Counted from the stretch's first letter, positions 37,501 through 45,886 are shown. The stretch is DNA of 64,000 bases from Colwellia sp. (GCA_020630795.1 JAHDIK010000005.1:10346-74345), one strand, 5' to 3'. Numbers and translations: made by a program. The notes: generated from the sequence alone by a model not told the origin.

Positions 37501-38963
37501 ATGGTTATGCTGTTATTCCAAGCACTTATTATGATGCTGGCGAAATTAAACTGCATGCACTCCTAAATCAAGGCGGCATTAATATTAAAGGGGCTAGTAA
37601 TAACTTTTGGGTAAAACCAGCTGTATTAAAACTATCATCTAATCACGCGAATCCTCATGTTGCAGGAGATACGTTTGACTTTGGAGTAACCGCTTTAGCT
37701 TCAAATAACGAAGTGACTGAAAACTATGCACCAAACGATATTCAGTTGGCTATTACTCGATTAGATCCTGTGCCGATTGTTCCAAGTGCACCAAATAATT
37801 ATATTGGTGGCGTTGATGGCGTGTTTCAGTATTCCGATGTTGATGCCAAAGCGAGTCAAGCATTAAAAATATTTGAATCTGTAACACTCAACACATTTAC
37901 TGCGGGTGTGTCTGCTTCTTCGAATGCCAGTTATTCCGAAGTAGGTTTGCTAAGTATTGATATACAAGATATTAACTATGGTGGCGTTGCTAACGAAACC
38001 GTAATATCTGATGGAGCGATAGAGGTTGGTAGGTTTAAGCCAGATCATTTTGATGTAGAAGTGGCCTCTTCAGGTGTGTATACCAATTCATGTAACGCTT
38101 TTACGTACACAGGGCAGCCTTTTGGTTACTCATTAGAGCCAGAATTAACAATTACAGCTAAAAATGCTGATGGCGCTACAACTAGAAATTATACCGAGTC
38201 TACTCGTTTAAGTAATACCGATATAAATATTGATTTTCCTACAACATTTACCGAAACATATGGAACAACCCCTGTTAACAGTGTTTTATACAATGTAGGT
38301 AGTACGCATAGTGCGGGAACACTGGTTTATCACAAAAGTGTATTGAGCGAGTCTAATAGCGGTGGCTCAATGACTTATACTTTTAATGCAGGTGATACAA
38401 TAACCTATAACAAAGATGCTAATGCAAAGGTGCCTGAAATTACGTCAAGTTATACCATGACGGTTGAAGACTTTACTGATAGCGATAATGTTCCTTATCA
38501 AGCTAACGTAAACGCACTTGATACCATAGAGCCAGCAGGCGTTAGCTTACGTTACGGGCGACTTGCTATCGAAAATAATTTCGGACCTGAGACCGAAAGC
38601 TTACCTATTATCATGGCTGCACAATATTGGGATGGTGATAAATTTGTTTTTAACAATTCAGATAGTTGTACCTTAATTGATCAAGACAAGTTAACCATTT
38701 CACCTGCTAGTGTTCAGTTGAAAACCTTTGTTAACAAACCACTAGTTGATGGTGTGATGAATACATTAGTGTTAGAAGCACCGCAAACTGAAGTAACAGC
38801 AGAGATTGAATACGACCTATCAGATATAGCGCCATGGCTGCAGTATGATTGGGACATGAAAGTTCCGTTAACCGACGACAATCCTAAAGCGAGTATGTCA
38901 TTCGGGCGATTTAGAGGGAATGATAGAGTTATTTATTGGCGAGAAGTCTTTGATAACCAATAA
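31575..38963 (+). CDS. Giant MshQ-like surface protein with LamG and eight tandem jelly-roll-like modules
   Basis: A 2462-residue exported protein. Order: signal peptide (about 1-21), LamG/concanavalin-like domain (about 28-240, with LHYTFEEGS and IDDFRIYSGVLTAEEIAEL), eight modules of 160-170 residues (248 to about 1559), a second LamG domain (about 1562-1770, with SFWIKPDS and IDELRVYRIAQ) and a DUF6701-type C-terminal region (about 1780-2462, ending FRGNDRVIYWREVFDNQ). LamG plus DUF6701 is the architecture of MshQ, the putative tip or surface protein of the MSHA type IV pilus, which is usually about half this length or less and lies in the msh operon. Here no msh gene is nearby; GGDEF proteins flank it instead. 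An adhesin role is inferred. Confidence 0.82.
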   Translation: MLKFCLIFLLSLFAFIGKANAAECSPSNPTNCYTLQLHYTFEEGSNQTTADLSGNNRHGTLGSSSGIDSNDPTWASDGANSYLDFSRVNSTRVSSPTFTPPADGVVAFWYKTPPTSSVRRRIFGFDDGWEIRWESDNVMYLDINKTGTNSSIRTSSPMTTVDTWIHIAVVTSATDNTWSVYINGVLDNSGSESLTARPDRVLTIGNRTGNNSDFFTGSIDDFRIYSGVLTAEEIAELANVSPTCCLAYPYETDFEGTNVEWSTDNDWAINNVGHSGWQARSGTKFLDNNPNEIDQEYHRNHYATLTKSVFIPFDANQPTLSYHYKAAIFSGQIYSMISTDGVNWATLETYLDRNNHGEYTRRDVSLESYKGQNVQIRFRQYHNSGVGPRLFVIDDFRIGDLQADDYAYPYTNGFETPEKREEFNYEGDWNSSTAHDTHWFPSEGSYFLDNNYNNEDQYAHYSHYTTMNGFITLPAAPENPMISFDYMADIFDGYAYLQIQEYGSNTWTYLRTFSARDNHKPYTRFEYHLANYRGKKVRFRFRQYWYAQHGERVFPIDNIFVGELKETLPFPYANDFETAEEQAEWHTEGDWSVSTAHDTKWFPSTGNGFLDNNADNENQANSRNHYATMSGYVPLPADSSNVVVKFDYMLDMFDGQSYLYIQKLGQTNWTHLKTYNSQFNRDKYTEEEISLAAYAGEQVRFRFRQYYYATEGPRVFAIDNFKIENVTIEDYPYPYFNDFETAVSTPTVNGQDHWANIGDWDISQAHDELYVPASGSFFLDNNYQNKEQGNQYYHYATMKGYVQLPAAPANPMLSFDYNLKVFDGFTYVQIQREGSNTWTNIRYFSAYDDHSPYTKFEAFLSAYAGQKVRFRFRQYFYNNTPGRRVFSIDNFFVGELTKELSYPYTNTFETTAEQEDWQNEGDWNISTAHDEKWFPKSGSYFLDNNAGNENQAQHRNHYATLSGYIQLPEDSSNVVLSFDYLLNTYNGQSYIYIQRFGDSTWTNLKTFTESYNHSSYAKEEISLAAYAGKKVRFRFRQYYYTEAGPRVFAIDNFHVGEPTVPNFEYPYFNDFETAVSTPEVNGQDHWNHQGDWNISTAHDDVYFPKNGSYFLDNNADNEDQGGHYNHYVDLAGYVPIPADANSPQLSFWYRANIFNGWNFLQIQEKGSNTWVNRYTFSDSFNHNDYTRFYYDLSAYKGKSIRVRFRQYWYTSASAGRIFSVDDFRIGDDDRINLAYPYVNTFETEEEREEFNTQGDWGMSTAHDVDYVPFEGNWFMDNNINFEDQRLHLQHYSTLNGYIAIPANAELPTLTFKYKANSFDAGTYLEIKRKGENWTNLNSFTESLNHDEYVTYERSLEAYKGDEILIRFRQYWRYENGPRLFVVDNFRVGDFIQEDFIFPYYNDFDTAISTASKNGRDHWNTEGDWKIADQNNVLGSAKSGDWFLDNNPDNENQSSHYNHYAAMTGFVRIPEAAVNPKVSFDYVANIYSGYMYLYMQRENNPTWYYLQAFSGNDNTPTYKNYSRSLNSYKGESVRFRFRQYNYSPSGPRQFDIDNFTVDQELLGIWYFEENWEDATGHGFDLTPKNTPTFYDETPRAKDGPIGSDTSTCFYTGYTGGQYAVAENTVSQNVFNQLTASFWIKPDSHANNVNSIITKGDDFSVFLDSAGRVQWQYLNTQLGTSAAVPIDKWTHVAVTFKDGEQHIYIDGVSAASASVTGILTDLDEDIHIAADLNSSTNTPYADRYFEGSIDELRVYRIAQTASAISSDMDVLHECEISETPDHYRIQHDGAGLTCEAETVTIIACNDAACTEQNVEPKTVDFNVDGVLQQTLTFTGSTTVAFQQLVPKSVAMSITNPVVPALNASQCHTGSVNTCNMVFADAGFKFTYGNANSDAIAMQTSGSGFTEQLKIQAVKDSGGVCSGLFSNQTVSVALSQENILPTLKNTGKSYSANGVTLPKYDYDSAAPDYAGVNLAFDANGYAVIPSTYYDAGEIKLHALLNQGGINIKGASNNFWVKPAVLKLSSNHANPHVAGDTFDFGVTALASNNEVTENYAPNDIQLAITRLDPVPIVPSAPNNYIGGVDGVFQYSDVDAKASQALKIFESVTLNTFTAGVSASSNASYSEVGLLSIDIQDINYGGVANETVISDGAIEVGRFKPDHFDVEVASSGVYTNSCNAFTYTGQPFGYSLEPELTITAKNADGATTRNYTESTRLSNTDINIDFPTTFTETYGTTPVNSVLYNVGSTHSAGTLVYHKSVLSESNSGGSMTYTFNAGDTITYNKDANAKVPEITSSYTMTVEDFTDSDNVPYQANVNALDTIEPAGVSLRYGRLAIENNFGPETESLPIIMAAQYWDGDKFVFNNSDSCTLIDQDKLTISPASVQLKTFVNKPLVDGVMNTLVLEAPQTEVTAEIEYDLSDIAPWLQYDWDMKVPLTDDNPKASMSFGRFRGNDRVIYWREVFDNQ
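32316..36252 (+). repeat. Eight tandem coding repeats of about 490 bases
   Basis: Units start at 32316, 32796, 33282, 33771, 34278, 34767, 35277 and 35763, each at a YPY- or FPY-type motif; lengths run 480-510 bases. Each unit has the order: PY-x-N-x-FET, GDW, AHD, FLDNN, HYAT, a proline-rich strand, NTW, Y-x-G-x-x-VRFRFRQY, and IDNF-VG. Units 3, 5 and 7 are the short form; units 4, 6 and 8 carry an insert (NGQDHW or NGRDHW) after FET. The third and fifth units are especially alike, as are the fourth and sixth. Confidence 0.93.
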
Positions 38964-38977
38964 TGTCATGGCTTGTT

Positions 38978-40774
38978 TTAGGTATTAATTAACGCTTTCA
39001 GTTCTTGCCAACTTAGCGGTTTAGACAGTAAATATCCTTGGTAATGAGAACAGCCTAACGCTTGTAAATACTCAAGCTGATGTTGTTCTTCAACACCTTC
39101 TGCGACAACACTTAACTTATAAAGTTTTGCTAAAGAGAGAATAACGTCAATCATAAAGCCTTTATTGTTATTGCTTTCTCCAATTGCCCATACAAAACTA
39201 CGGTCTATTTTAAGTGTGTCTACGGGGTAGTGTTGCAATTGATTAAACGCAGTATAGCCAGTACCAAAATCATCCAACGATAAACTAAAACCAAGGCTTT
39301 TTAATTGATTTAACAACGCAATGCTGTCTTCATTGTAATCTACCAGACTGGTTTCTGTAATTTCTAGCTCAATTAACGATGTTGGTATGTTGTATTGTTT
39401 TACTAACTTTTCAACTTGTGCTGGGAATTGTTTATTTTTCAACTCAAGTGATGAGATATTAATAGCGAGGGTAAACTTTTGTTTAAGTAACGCTGGTTGA
39501 ATATCTTGTAGGTGTGAAAAACATGCTTCAATTACGTACAAATCAATATCAATAATGAGTCCGTATTCTTCGGCAACCTGAATGTATTTATCTGGAGTAA
39601 TACCGTTAAATGATTCGTGGTCGTTTCTAATCAGGGCTTCGGCGCCGATAATGCCTGAAGTTGCTTCTTCAAATATGGGCATAAAGGTGAGGTAAAAGTG
39701 TTTTTGTTCAAGAGAGTTTTTAACACGTTGAGCGATAGCATTCTTTTCTTGCAGCTTATCAGCTAAGTCTTTATTGAAGTAACCAATTCTATTTTTACCT
39801 TTTTTCTTGGCCTCAAACATTGCGACGTCAGCATGGTTGAGTAGGGCGGCAGGCTCTATATCCGAGTCTTGGGTTGCTGCTACACCAATACTGGTATGAA
39901 CATCAATCGAAATACCATCGATGACTACGGGCTTGTTGATACTTTTTAGTAGTTTATCACCATAAATTTCAACATCGTTTTTTCTTTTAATATCAGCAAT
40001 AGCTACAAGGAACTCATCTCCGGCAAGGCGAGCTACTTTGCAATCTATATTTAAAAAGCCAGGCACGGAATGGTGTACTGCATTTTGTAAACGTTGGCTA
40101 ATCGTTGTGAGTAATTGGTCGCCAACCGCATGTCCGTAACTATCGTTAATGCGCTTAAAGTCGTCTACATCGATAAAGTATAAAGCCAATGTATTGTTTT
40201 GAATGTGGCTAACTTTAGTTTCTACCCACTTCGAAATACTTCTCCTGTTAAAAATTCCGGTGAGGTAATCTAACGCGGCTTCTTGCTTTAAAGCGTATTT
40301 ATGCTGTTTGATGGTTTTAGCGTATAAAAAAGAAAAGGCTATTGTTAATGCAACTGGAATGGATATTCGAGCAACAATTAAGGGGTCAATAGAGTTGGTT
40401 GCAACGATTAAGCCTATTACCGAAAAAACAACGCTTGAAACCATTGCTCGTCTTAAAGAGTAGTTGAAAAACAAGGCTACAATTACCGGAAACATAAATG
40501 CAAGTCCGCGGATCCCTACATAGTTACACCCAATGATAACCATCATACTCATACTGAACACAAGTACATGGTTATGCCATCTTTTGCTCGGTTTAAAGCA
40601 ATTGTGTAGCAAAACTAAACCAAAGAGTAGCGCATTAATAAGGGTTGCAATACCTAGCTGAAAAATACCTGCTGTTAGGTGATAAAAGGCATAGGCGGAA
40701 AAAGGTATCAAACCCGCTAACAAATATAATGTTATAGGAGGTTGTTTCGTTTTATTGTTTTGTATTGAATGCAT
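38978..40774 (-). CDS. Membrane GGDEF-EAL protein, likely c-di-GMP phosphodiesterase
   Basis: A 598-residue protein: about five or six membrane helices (about 15-165), a GGDEF domain (about 180-340) and an EAL domain (about 350-595). The GGDEF motif reads AGDEF in RLAGDEFLVAI, and no RxxD inhibitory site precedes it (NIDC instead), so cyclase activity is doubtful. The EAL domain keeps its key residues: EALIR, the metal-binding NIS and EITET segments, DDFGTGY and EGVEE. Phosphodiesterase activity is therefore more likely. It is convergent with the giant surface protein gene, 14 bases apart, and may counter the nearby cyclase. Its signal is unknown. Confidence 0.88.
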   Translation of the reverse strand: MHSIQNNKTKQPPITLYLLAGLIPFSAYAFYHLTAGIFQLGIATLINALLFGLVLLHNCFKPSKRWHNHVLVFSMSMMVIIGCNYVGIRGLAFMFPVIVALFFNYSLRRAMVSSVVFSVIGLIVATNSIDPLIVARISIPVALTIAFSFLYAKTIKQHKYALKQEAALDYLTGIFNRRSISKWVETKVSHIQNNTLALYFIDVDDFKRINDSYGHAVGDQLLTTISQRLQNAVHHSVPGFLNIDCKVARLAGDEFLVAIADIKRKNDVEIYGDKLLKSINKPVVIDGISIDVHTSIGVAATQDSDIEPAALLNHADVAMFEAKKKGKNRIGYFNKDLADKLQEKNAIAQRVKNSLEQKHFYLTFMPIFEEATSGIIGAEALIRNDHESFNGITPDKYIQVAEEYGLIIDIDLYVIEACFSHLQDIQPALLKQKFTLAINISSLELKNKQFPAQVEKLVKQYNIPTSLIELEITETSLVDYNEDSIALLNQLKSLGFSLSLDDFGTGYTAFNQLQHYPVDTLKIDRSFVWAIGESNNNKGFMIDVILSLAKLYKLSVVAEGVEEQHQLEYLQALGCSHYQGYLLSKPLSWQELKALINT

Positions 40775-40916
40775 TGTTAAGTAACTTTGTACAACTCAAT
40801 AAATAGCTTAGTTCACTGTAACGCTTTTTTAGTAATAAATGTATAAAACACATGCAATTAATGTTGAAATGATAGCTTAATGGTAAGTTTTGTAACAACG
40901 GAGAGTTGAAAGTTTT

Positions 40917-41714
40917 ATGAATAGCACAATAAAACTAAAAGTAACAATTTGTAGCTTGGCTATCATATGCCTAGCTAGTTGCTCTAATAACAGACAAAGT
41001 GAAAAAACATCTGAGTGGAAATCGCTGTTTAACGGTAAAGATTTAACTGATTGGGTGGTTAAAATTAATCATCATGATGTCGGTGAAAATTTTGGGGATA
41101 CCTTTCGAGTTGAAGATGGAATCATTAAAGTTAGATACGACAAATATGATGATTTTAATCAGCAATTTGGTCATATTTACTACAAAACGCCAGTGTCTAA
41201 CTTTCATTTAAAACTAGACTACAGGTTTAGCGGTGAATTTCACCCTAGTGCGCCTAAATACGCTATGTTAAATAGTGGTGTTATGTTTCACAGTCAAAGC
41301 CCATATACAATGAATAAAGACCAGAATTGGCCTATTTCAGTCGAAATGCAATTTTTAGCTGAGTTTGAAAAAGGACAACCTAGGCCTACAGGCAATATGT
41401 GTTCACCGGGTACAGAGATATATTTAAAAGGAGAAAAGTACGGTAGCCATTGTTTGTTGTCTTCGTCTGAAACGATACCTGTGGATGAATGGGTAACCGC
41501 TGAGTTAATTGTAAAAGCTAATCAAACTGTACAGCATATTATTAATGGTAAACTTGTATTGGAATATGAAAACCCAGAAATTGGTGGCGGTGTTATAAAA
41601 GGCTTTAAACCAGAAGAAAAAATTGATGGTAAAGCTTTAACCTCTGGCTTTATAGCGCTACAAAGTGAAGGGCAACCAGTAGAATTTAGAAATATAATGA
41701 TTAAACAGTTATAA
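40917..41714 (+). CDS. DUF1080 (3-keto-disaccharide hydrolase) lipoprotein
   Basis: A 265-residue lipoprotein: the N-terminal signal ends in the lipobox LASC, giving a lipid-modified cysteine near residue 22. The mature part is a single DUF1080 concanavalin-like domain, starting WKSLFNGKDLTDWVVK and containing HLKLDYRFSGEF, NSGVMFHSQ, EMQFLAEF and a final FIALQSEGQPVEFRNIMIK. Characterised DUF1080 proteins hydrolyse 3-keto-glycosides, but many members are only sugar-binding. No oxidoreductase that would make keto-sugars is next to it. Followed by a bidirectional terminator. Confidence 0.87.
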   Translation: MNSTIKLKVTICSLAIICLASCSNNRQSEKTSEWKSLFNGKDLTDWVVKINHHDVGENFGDTFRVEDGIIKVRYDKYDDFNQQFGHIYYKTPVSNFHLKLDYRFSGEFHPSAPKYAMLNSGVMFHSQSPYTMNKDQNWPISVEMQFLAEFEKGQPRPTGNMCSPGTEIYLKGEKYGSHCLLSSSETIPVDEWVTAELIVKANQTVQHIINGKLVLEYENPEIGGGVIKGFKPEEKIDGKALTSGFIALQSEGQPVEFRNIMIKQL

Positions 41715-41732
41715 ATTCAACGCGATATTAAT

Positions 41733-41761
41733 AAAAAGCCAGCATTATTTGCTGGCTTTTT
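41733..41761. terminator. Bidirectional terminator after the DUF1080 gene
   Basis: A 12-bp stem, AAAAAGCCAGCA / TGCTGGCTTTTT, with a 5-base loop separates the convergent DUF1080 and CheX-receiver genes. Confidence 0.9.
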
Positions 41762-41789
41762 AAGAGAACCGATAAAGTACGAATCTAAA

Positions 41790-42740
41790 CTATTCAGCAA
41801 CCTTTAAATACGTTTTAATTATTTCAGCACCGCTGTCAGCTTGAATAGGTTTAAATACAAAGCCTGAAATACCGTAGCCTTCACATTCTTTAATTAACGC
41901 TTGGTCAGTTACTGACGAAAGCATTACAACAGGTACAGTTGCGCCTGATTCTCGAATGGCTTGTAGTGCATCATTCCCGTTCATTTCGTTCATTACAACA
42001 TCCATAAACATAAAGTCGGGTTGTTGATCTCTAACGGCGTCAATCGCTCTTAAACCGTCATCTGCTTCAATAATATTGTCGTAGCCTAGTTTATTTAAAA
42101 TACGTTTTAATGCCTTACGTATCATCGAACTGTCGTCTACTAATAATATTTTTGCGTTTTTATCTAAATCTTTAGTATGCGTATTTTCAATGCCCACACT
42201 TTCTTCGCGTTTAACACCTGCTGATTGGTAATTTACACTTCGTACAAGTAAATTAAAGTAATAACGACCAACGCCTTCAACAGTAATAGGCACGGTTACT
42301 ACTTCTTTCACGCCTTTTAAATATTTATCCATGTCGCTAACGTCGTTAACAAAATAAGGGCTAGAGAAGTTATAATCTAAACTATAACGACCATGTAAAT
42401 CGGTAGAACGACCTACAATTGTATTACCCCATTCAGCCAGCGCGTTACTTAATTCTTCATTAATTTCTTTACAATCGTATTTTTCGCCAAACATGTTTTC
42501 ACAAACAGAATTACCTATTGCAATGGCTGTTTCAGGATAATGATGCATCATGATCACACCATCTAAATTACCTGTTACGTCTGAACAAACAGCATAGCCT
42601 TTAAATCTAAAGTCATCTACGTTGTCCATAAAAGTATCCCCAGCAGTGCCAGACAAATTTGTCATGGCTTTTAAGCTAGCAATTGATTCGGTAATGAAAG
42701 GGTAGAGGATAACTTTATAAATGGCGTCTATCGTAGACAT
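41790..42740 (-). CDS. CheX-like phosphatase domain fused to a response-regulator receiver
   Basis: A 316-residue cytoplasmic protein; the ATG at 42740 is taken with an upstream AGTGAG site. Residues about 1-170 resemble CheX/CheC: ELSNALAEWGNTIVG carries the ExxN-type dephosphorylation motif, and the domain is predicted to remove phosphate from a receiver. A linker of about 25 residues leads to a complete receiver domain (about 195-315) with the acidic pair VDDSS, the phospho-acceptor in FMDVVMNEMNG, the switch Ser of MLSSV and the lysine of FKPI. A phosphatase-receiver fusion suggests self-limiting signalling, perhaps in chemotaxis or surface sensing. Partners are not in the window. Confidence 0.82.
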   Translation of the reverse strand: MSTIDAIYKVILYPFITESIASLKAMTNLSGTAGDTFMDNVDDFRFKGYAVCSDVTGNLDGVIMMHHYPETAIAIGNSVCENMFGEKYDCKEINEELSNALAEWGNTIVGRSTDLHGRYSLDYNFSSPYFVNDVSDMDKYLKGVKEVVTVPITVEGVGRYYFNLLVRSVNYQSAGVKREESVGIENTHTKDLDKNAKILLVDDSSMIRKALKRILNKLGYDNIIEADDGLRAIDAVRDQQPDFMFMDVVMNEMNGNDALQAIRESGATVPVVMLSSVTDQALIKECEGYGISGFVFKPIQADSGAEIIKTYLKVAE

Positions 42741-42854
42741 GCGCAAACTCACTTTATTATTTTTTTAGTAGGAACTATAAATTACTAAACGAATTAAGGG
42801 TTTGCAACCTTAGTAAGTGTATAATGTATGAATATTACAAAATTTTATTACGTA

Positions 42855-43328
42855 TTATTGTAACAAATTATCTTGAATGTCGTAGAAGCTTGTTGCGGCA
42901 TTGATAAGTGAATTTGCGGTGAGTTTTTTAACGCCATATACATTCGTTTCTACGTTGAACATTGTTGAAACTTCGCGTAGTAAAAGATCGAAATCACCAT
43001 CACCCGACAATAAAACAATCATGTCTACATCAGGGGCTGTTTTCATAACGTCAATTGTTATACCTACGTCCCAATCACCCTTCGCTGAACCATCGATTCG
43101 TTGGATAAAAGGTTTAAGTTTTACGTTAAAACCTATGTGTTTCAAGGCTTTTTGAAATTTATGTTGTTGATCGTCACTGCGTTGAATGGCGTATGCGTTT
43201 GCTACAACTATATCCCCTTGGTAACTAAGTTGTTCCCAAAATTTGCGGTAGTTAAATTGGCGACGATATGTATCTCTAGTGGTGTAATAAATATTTTGAA
43301 CATCAACAAACACGGCTATTTTTTTCAT
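42855..43328 (-). CDS. NYN domain (LabA/DUF88-like) putative ribonuclease
   Basis: A 157-residue protein of the NYN/PIN-like nuclease fold. The ATG at 43328 gives the expected start MKKIAVFVDVQN, in which the first acidic metal ligand sits; the others are in GDWDVGITIDVMK and LLSGDGDFDLLL. Family members are metal-dependent RNases or RNA-binding proteins, including LabA-like regulators. The reading frame extends upstream to 43394, but that extra part does not match the family start. It is divergent from plsB. Substrate unknown. Confidence 0.85.
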   Translation of the reverse strand: MKKIAVFVDVQNIYYTTRDTYRRQFNYRKFWEQLSYQGDIVVANAYAIQRSDDQQHKFQKALKHIGFNVKLKPFIQRIDGSAKGDWDVGITIDVMKTAPDVDMIVLLSGDGDFDLLLREVSTMFNVETNVYGVKKLTANSLINAATSFYDIQDNLLQ

Positions 43329-43444
43329 ATTGTCGTCACTTGGTAAGTAGAGCTTACATTTTGTGCGAAACACTAACAGACTTTGTTGAGACAAAGCTAG
43401 TATAGAGTGTTAAAATTGCGGCAAGAATAAGAAGAGAAAATTAC

Positions 43445-45886
43445 ATGTCTGCACTACGTTCATTATATTATTATATTTTAAAGTTCCCGATAAAATTACT
43501 CGTTCGTTGTAAAGTTATTCCTGAAAATTTAGAAGAGTCAGGTGCCATTAAGCATGAGCAACCAATTTTCTATGTGGTTAGGTATCAGTCAGGTAGCGAC
43601 GTACTCGCATTACAAACGGCATGTAAAAAATTAAACTTACCTAATCCTCTCACCAAAGTACAAATTAACGGTAAGTCATTCCCTCGTATATTCTTTTTAG
43701 AAACAACCACGTCGATTTTCCCCTGGAAGAAAAAATCAAAAACTGACGCTATCGAGCAAGGTTTTAAAATTTTAACTGAGCATGAGTTAGATCCAGAAAT
43801 AGACGCTCAGATGATCCCCGTAAATATTACGTGGGGTAGAACACCTACCAAAGAACGTAATACCGCTAACGTAGGCACTGTTATTGCTGATCAAGAATCA
43901 CCTACGTGGTTCCGAAAACTGTTTATTGTGTTATTTGCAGGACGAAACACCTTAGCTCGTTTTAGCGACCCTTTGTCGTTTAGATATATGCGAGAAAAGC
44001 ACGGCAGTGATGAAGCAACTGCCCATAAATTATTGCGTATAGCTCGATTTCATTTTTATCGTCAAACCATTTCATTGACGGGCCCTCGATTAATGCACCG
44101 CCAACAAATGTTTAACGCGATGTTTGCTAATCCGGCTGTGAAAAAAGTGATTGCTGACGAGGCTAAAAGTAAAGAATTACCTGAAGCTCAAGTAAAAAAG
44201 CAAGCACTAAAAATGATGGACGAAATTGCTGGCGATTATAGAGAATCGATGATCAGCTTAGGCGAGCGCATATTACGTTGGTTGTGGAAGCGATTATATA
44301 AAAGCATTGAAGTTAGTAACGCCAACTCTATTCGTAATTTAGCGCAAGAAGGGCATGAAATTATTTATGTGCCTTGTCACCGCAGTCATATGGATTACCT
44401 ACTTTTAACGTATGTAATATTACAAGAAGGTCTTGTAACGCCAAGAATAGCGGCAGGTATAAATTTAAGTTTTTGGCCTGCGGGCCCTATTTTTAGAAAA
44501 GCAGGTGCCTTTTTTATACGCCGAAGTTTTAATGGCAACCGCTTGTACTCCACCATTTTTAGAGAATATTTAGGTTTGTTATTTGAACGTGGCTATTCAG
44601 TTAAATACTACACTGAAGGTGGTAGAAGCCGCACAGGGCGTTTGTTGCCGCCTAAAACAGGTATGCTAGCCATGACTATTCAAAGCTTACTGCGTGGTAT
44701 AGACAGACCACTAACGCTAGTTCCTGTATACATTGGCTATGAGCATGTTATGGAAGTAGGCACGTATCATAAAGAACTCAGCGGCGGAGAAAAGAAAAAA
44801 GAGTCAATTTTAGGCGTTGTAAAAGCTATTAAGAATTTACGCAACTACGGTAAAGGTTACATAAACTTTGGCGAGCCTATTAACGTGAATAAGTTTTTAT
44901 CGGCTGAAATACCTGAGTGGAAAGAATCGATTAATCCACTCGATCCTCAAAAACCTCGCTGGTTAACGCCTACCGTAAATACGCTAGCAGACAAAGTGAT
45001 GACCAACATCAACCAATGTGCCGCTTTAAACGGTGTATCGTTAGTTGCGTTAATATTACATGCGAGTGAAAACAAAGCGTTGCCTAAAGCCGAATTAGAA
45101 GCGCAATTAGATTTCTTTTTAACATTGCAACGTAAAGCACCATACAGTCATCAATTAACGGTACCTGAAGATACAGGGGCAGAGCTATTAGCTGATGTAA
45201 TGAGCTTAAACAAAGTCACGGTGAATGAAGACAGTTTTGGAACCATTATTTCATTAACCGAATCTGCAATTTTAGAGATGCGTTATTATCGAAATAATAT
45301 ACTGCATACGTATATGTTACATAGCTTGATTTCGCGTGTACTAGAATGCAATGCCAAACTAAATACTGATGAAGTGATTGCCGAAGTAAAACCTGTGATG
45401 GCATTAATTAAATCAGAACTGTTTTTGTGGGGCTCAGAAGAAGATTTAACTGAGAATATTCAAAAATCGCTTGATGCATTTTCAGAGATGAAAATGGTTA
45501 CACAGAATGAAGACGGTTACTGGGTATTGTCGGAAGAAAGCAGCCATCGTTCGCAGTTACGTATGTTGGCAGAGTGTATTGATGAAACAATTCAGCGTTT
45601 CGCGATTATTACCTCATTAATCTATCGCTTATCGCCTATTAGTAAAGCGACATTCGAAGATAAAGTGGTTGCGATTGCTAAGCGACTATCTGTATTAAAC
45701 AATATAAATGCACCCGAATTTATCGATAAAAAGGCACAGTCGATACTGATTCAAGCGATGCAAAAACAAGGTTATTTACGTGTTAATGACGAAGGTCAGC
45801 TGGTTCCTGAGACGAGTTTAACCTCGTTTAAAGACATTGTGGAAAGCCTAACCGATATAGAAGTGTTGCAAAGTATCGCTAAGTAA
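43445..45886 (+). CDS. plsB: Glycerol-3-phosphate 1-O-acyltransferase
   Basis: PlsB performs the first step of membrane phospholipid synthesis, moving an acyl chain to glycerol-3-phosphate at the inner membrane. The 813-residue length matches the large gammaproteobacterial enzyme. Acyltransferase motifs are present: HRSHMDYLLL (the HX4D catalytic pair), the AAGINLSFWPAGPIFRKAGAFFIRRSF block, YYTEGGRSRTGRLLPPKTGM and PLTLVPVYIGYE. It has an independent promoter region of about 115 bases. Usually monocistronic, and here it precedes the reverse-strand ubiCA pair. Confidence 0.96.
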   Translation: MSALRSLYYYILKFPIKLLVRCKVIPENLEESGAIKHEQPIFYVVRYQSGSDVLALQTACKKLNLPNPLTKVQINGKSFPRIFFLETTTSIFPWKKKSKTDAIEQGFKILTEHELDPEIDAQMIPVNITWGRTPTKERNTANVGTVIADQESPTWFRKLFIVLFAGRNTLARFSDPLSFRYMREKHGSDEATAHKLLRIARFHFYRQTISLTGPRLMHRQQMFNAMFANPAVKKVIADEAKSKELPEAQVKKQALKMMDEIAGDYRESMISLGERILRWLWKRLYKSIEVSNANSIRNLAQEGHEIIYVPCHRSHMDYLLLTYVILQEGLVTPRIAAGINLSFWPAGPIFRKAGAFFIRRSFNGNRLYSTIFREYLGLLFERGYSVKYYTEGGRSRTGRLLPPKTGMLAMTIQSLLRGIDRPLTLVPVYIGYEHVMEVGTYHKELSGGEKKKESILGVVKAIKNLRNYGKGYINFGEPINVNKFLSAEIPEWKESINPLDPQKPRWLTPTVNTLADKVMTNINQCAALNGVSLVALILHASENKALPKAELEAQLDFFLTLQRKAPYSHQLTVPEDTGAELLADVMSLNKVTVNEDSFGTIISLTESAILEMRYYRNNILHTYMLHSLISRVLECNAKLNTDEVIAEVKPVMALIKSELFLWGSEEDLTENIQKSLDAFSEMKMVTQNEDGYWVLSEESSHRSQLRMLAECIDETIQRFAIITSLIYRLSPISKATFEDKVVAIAKRLSVLNNINAPEFIDKKAQSILIQAMQKQGYLRVNDEGQLVPETSLTSFKDIVESLTDIEVLQSIAK

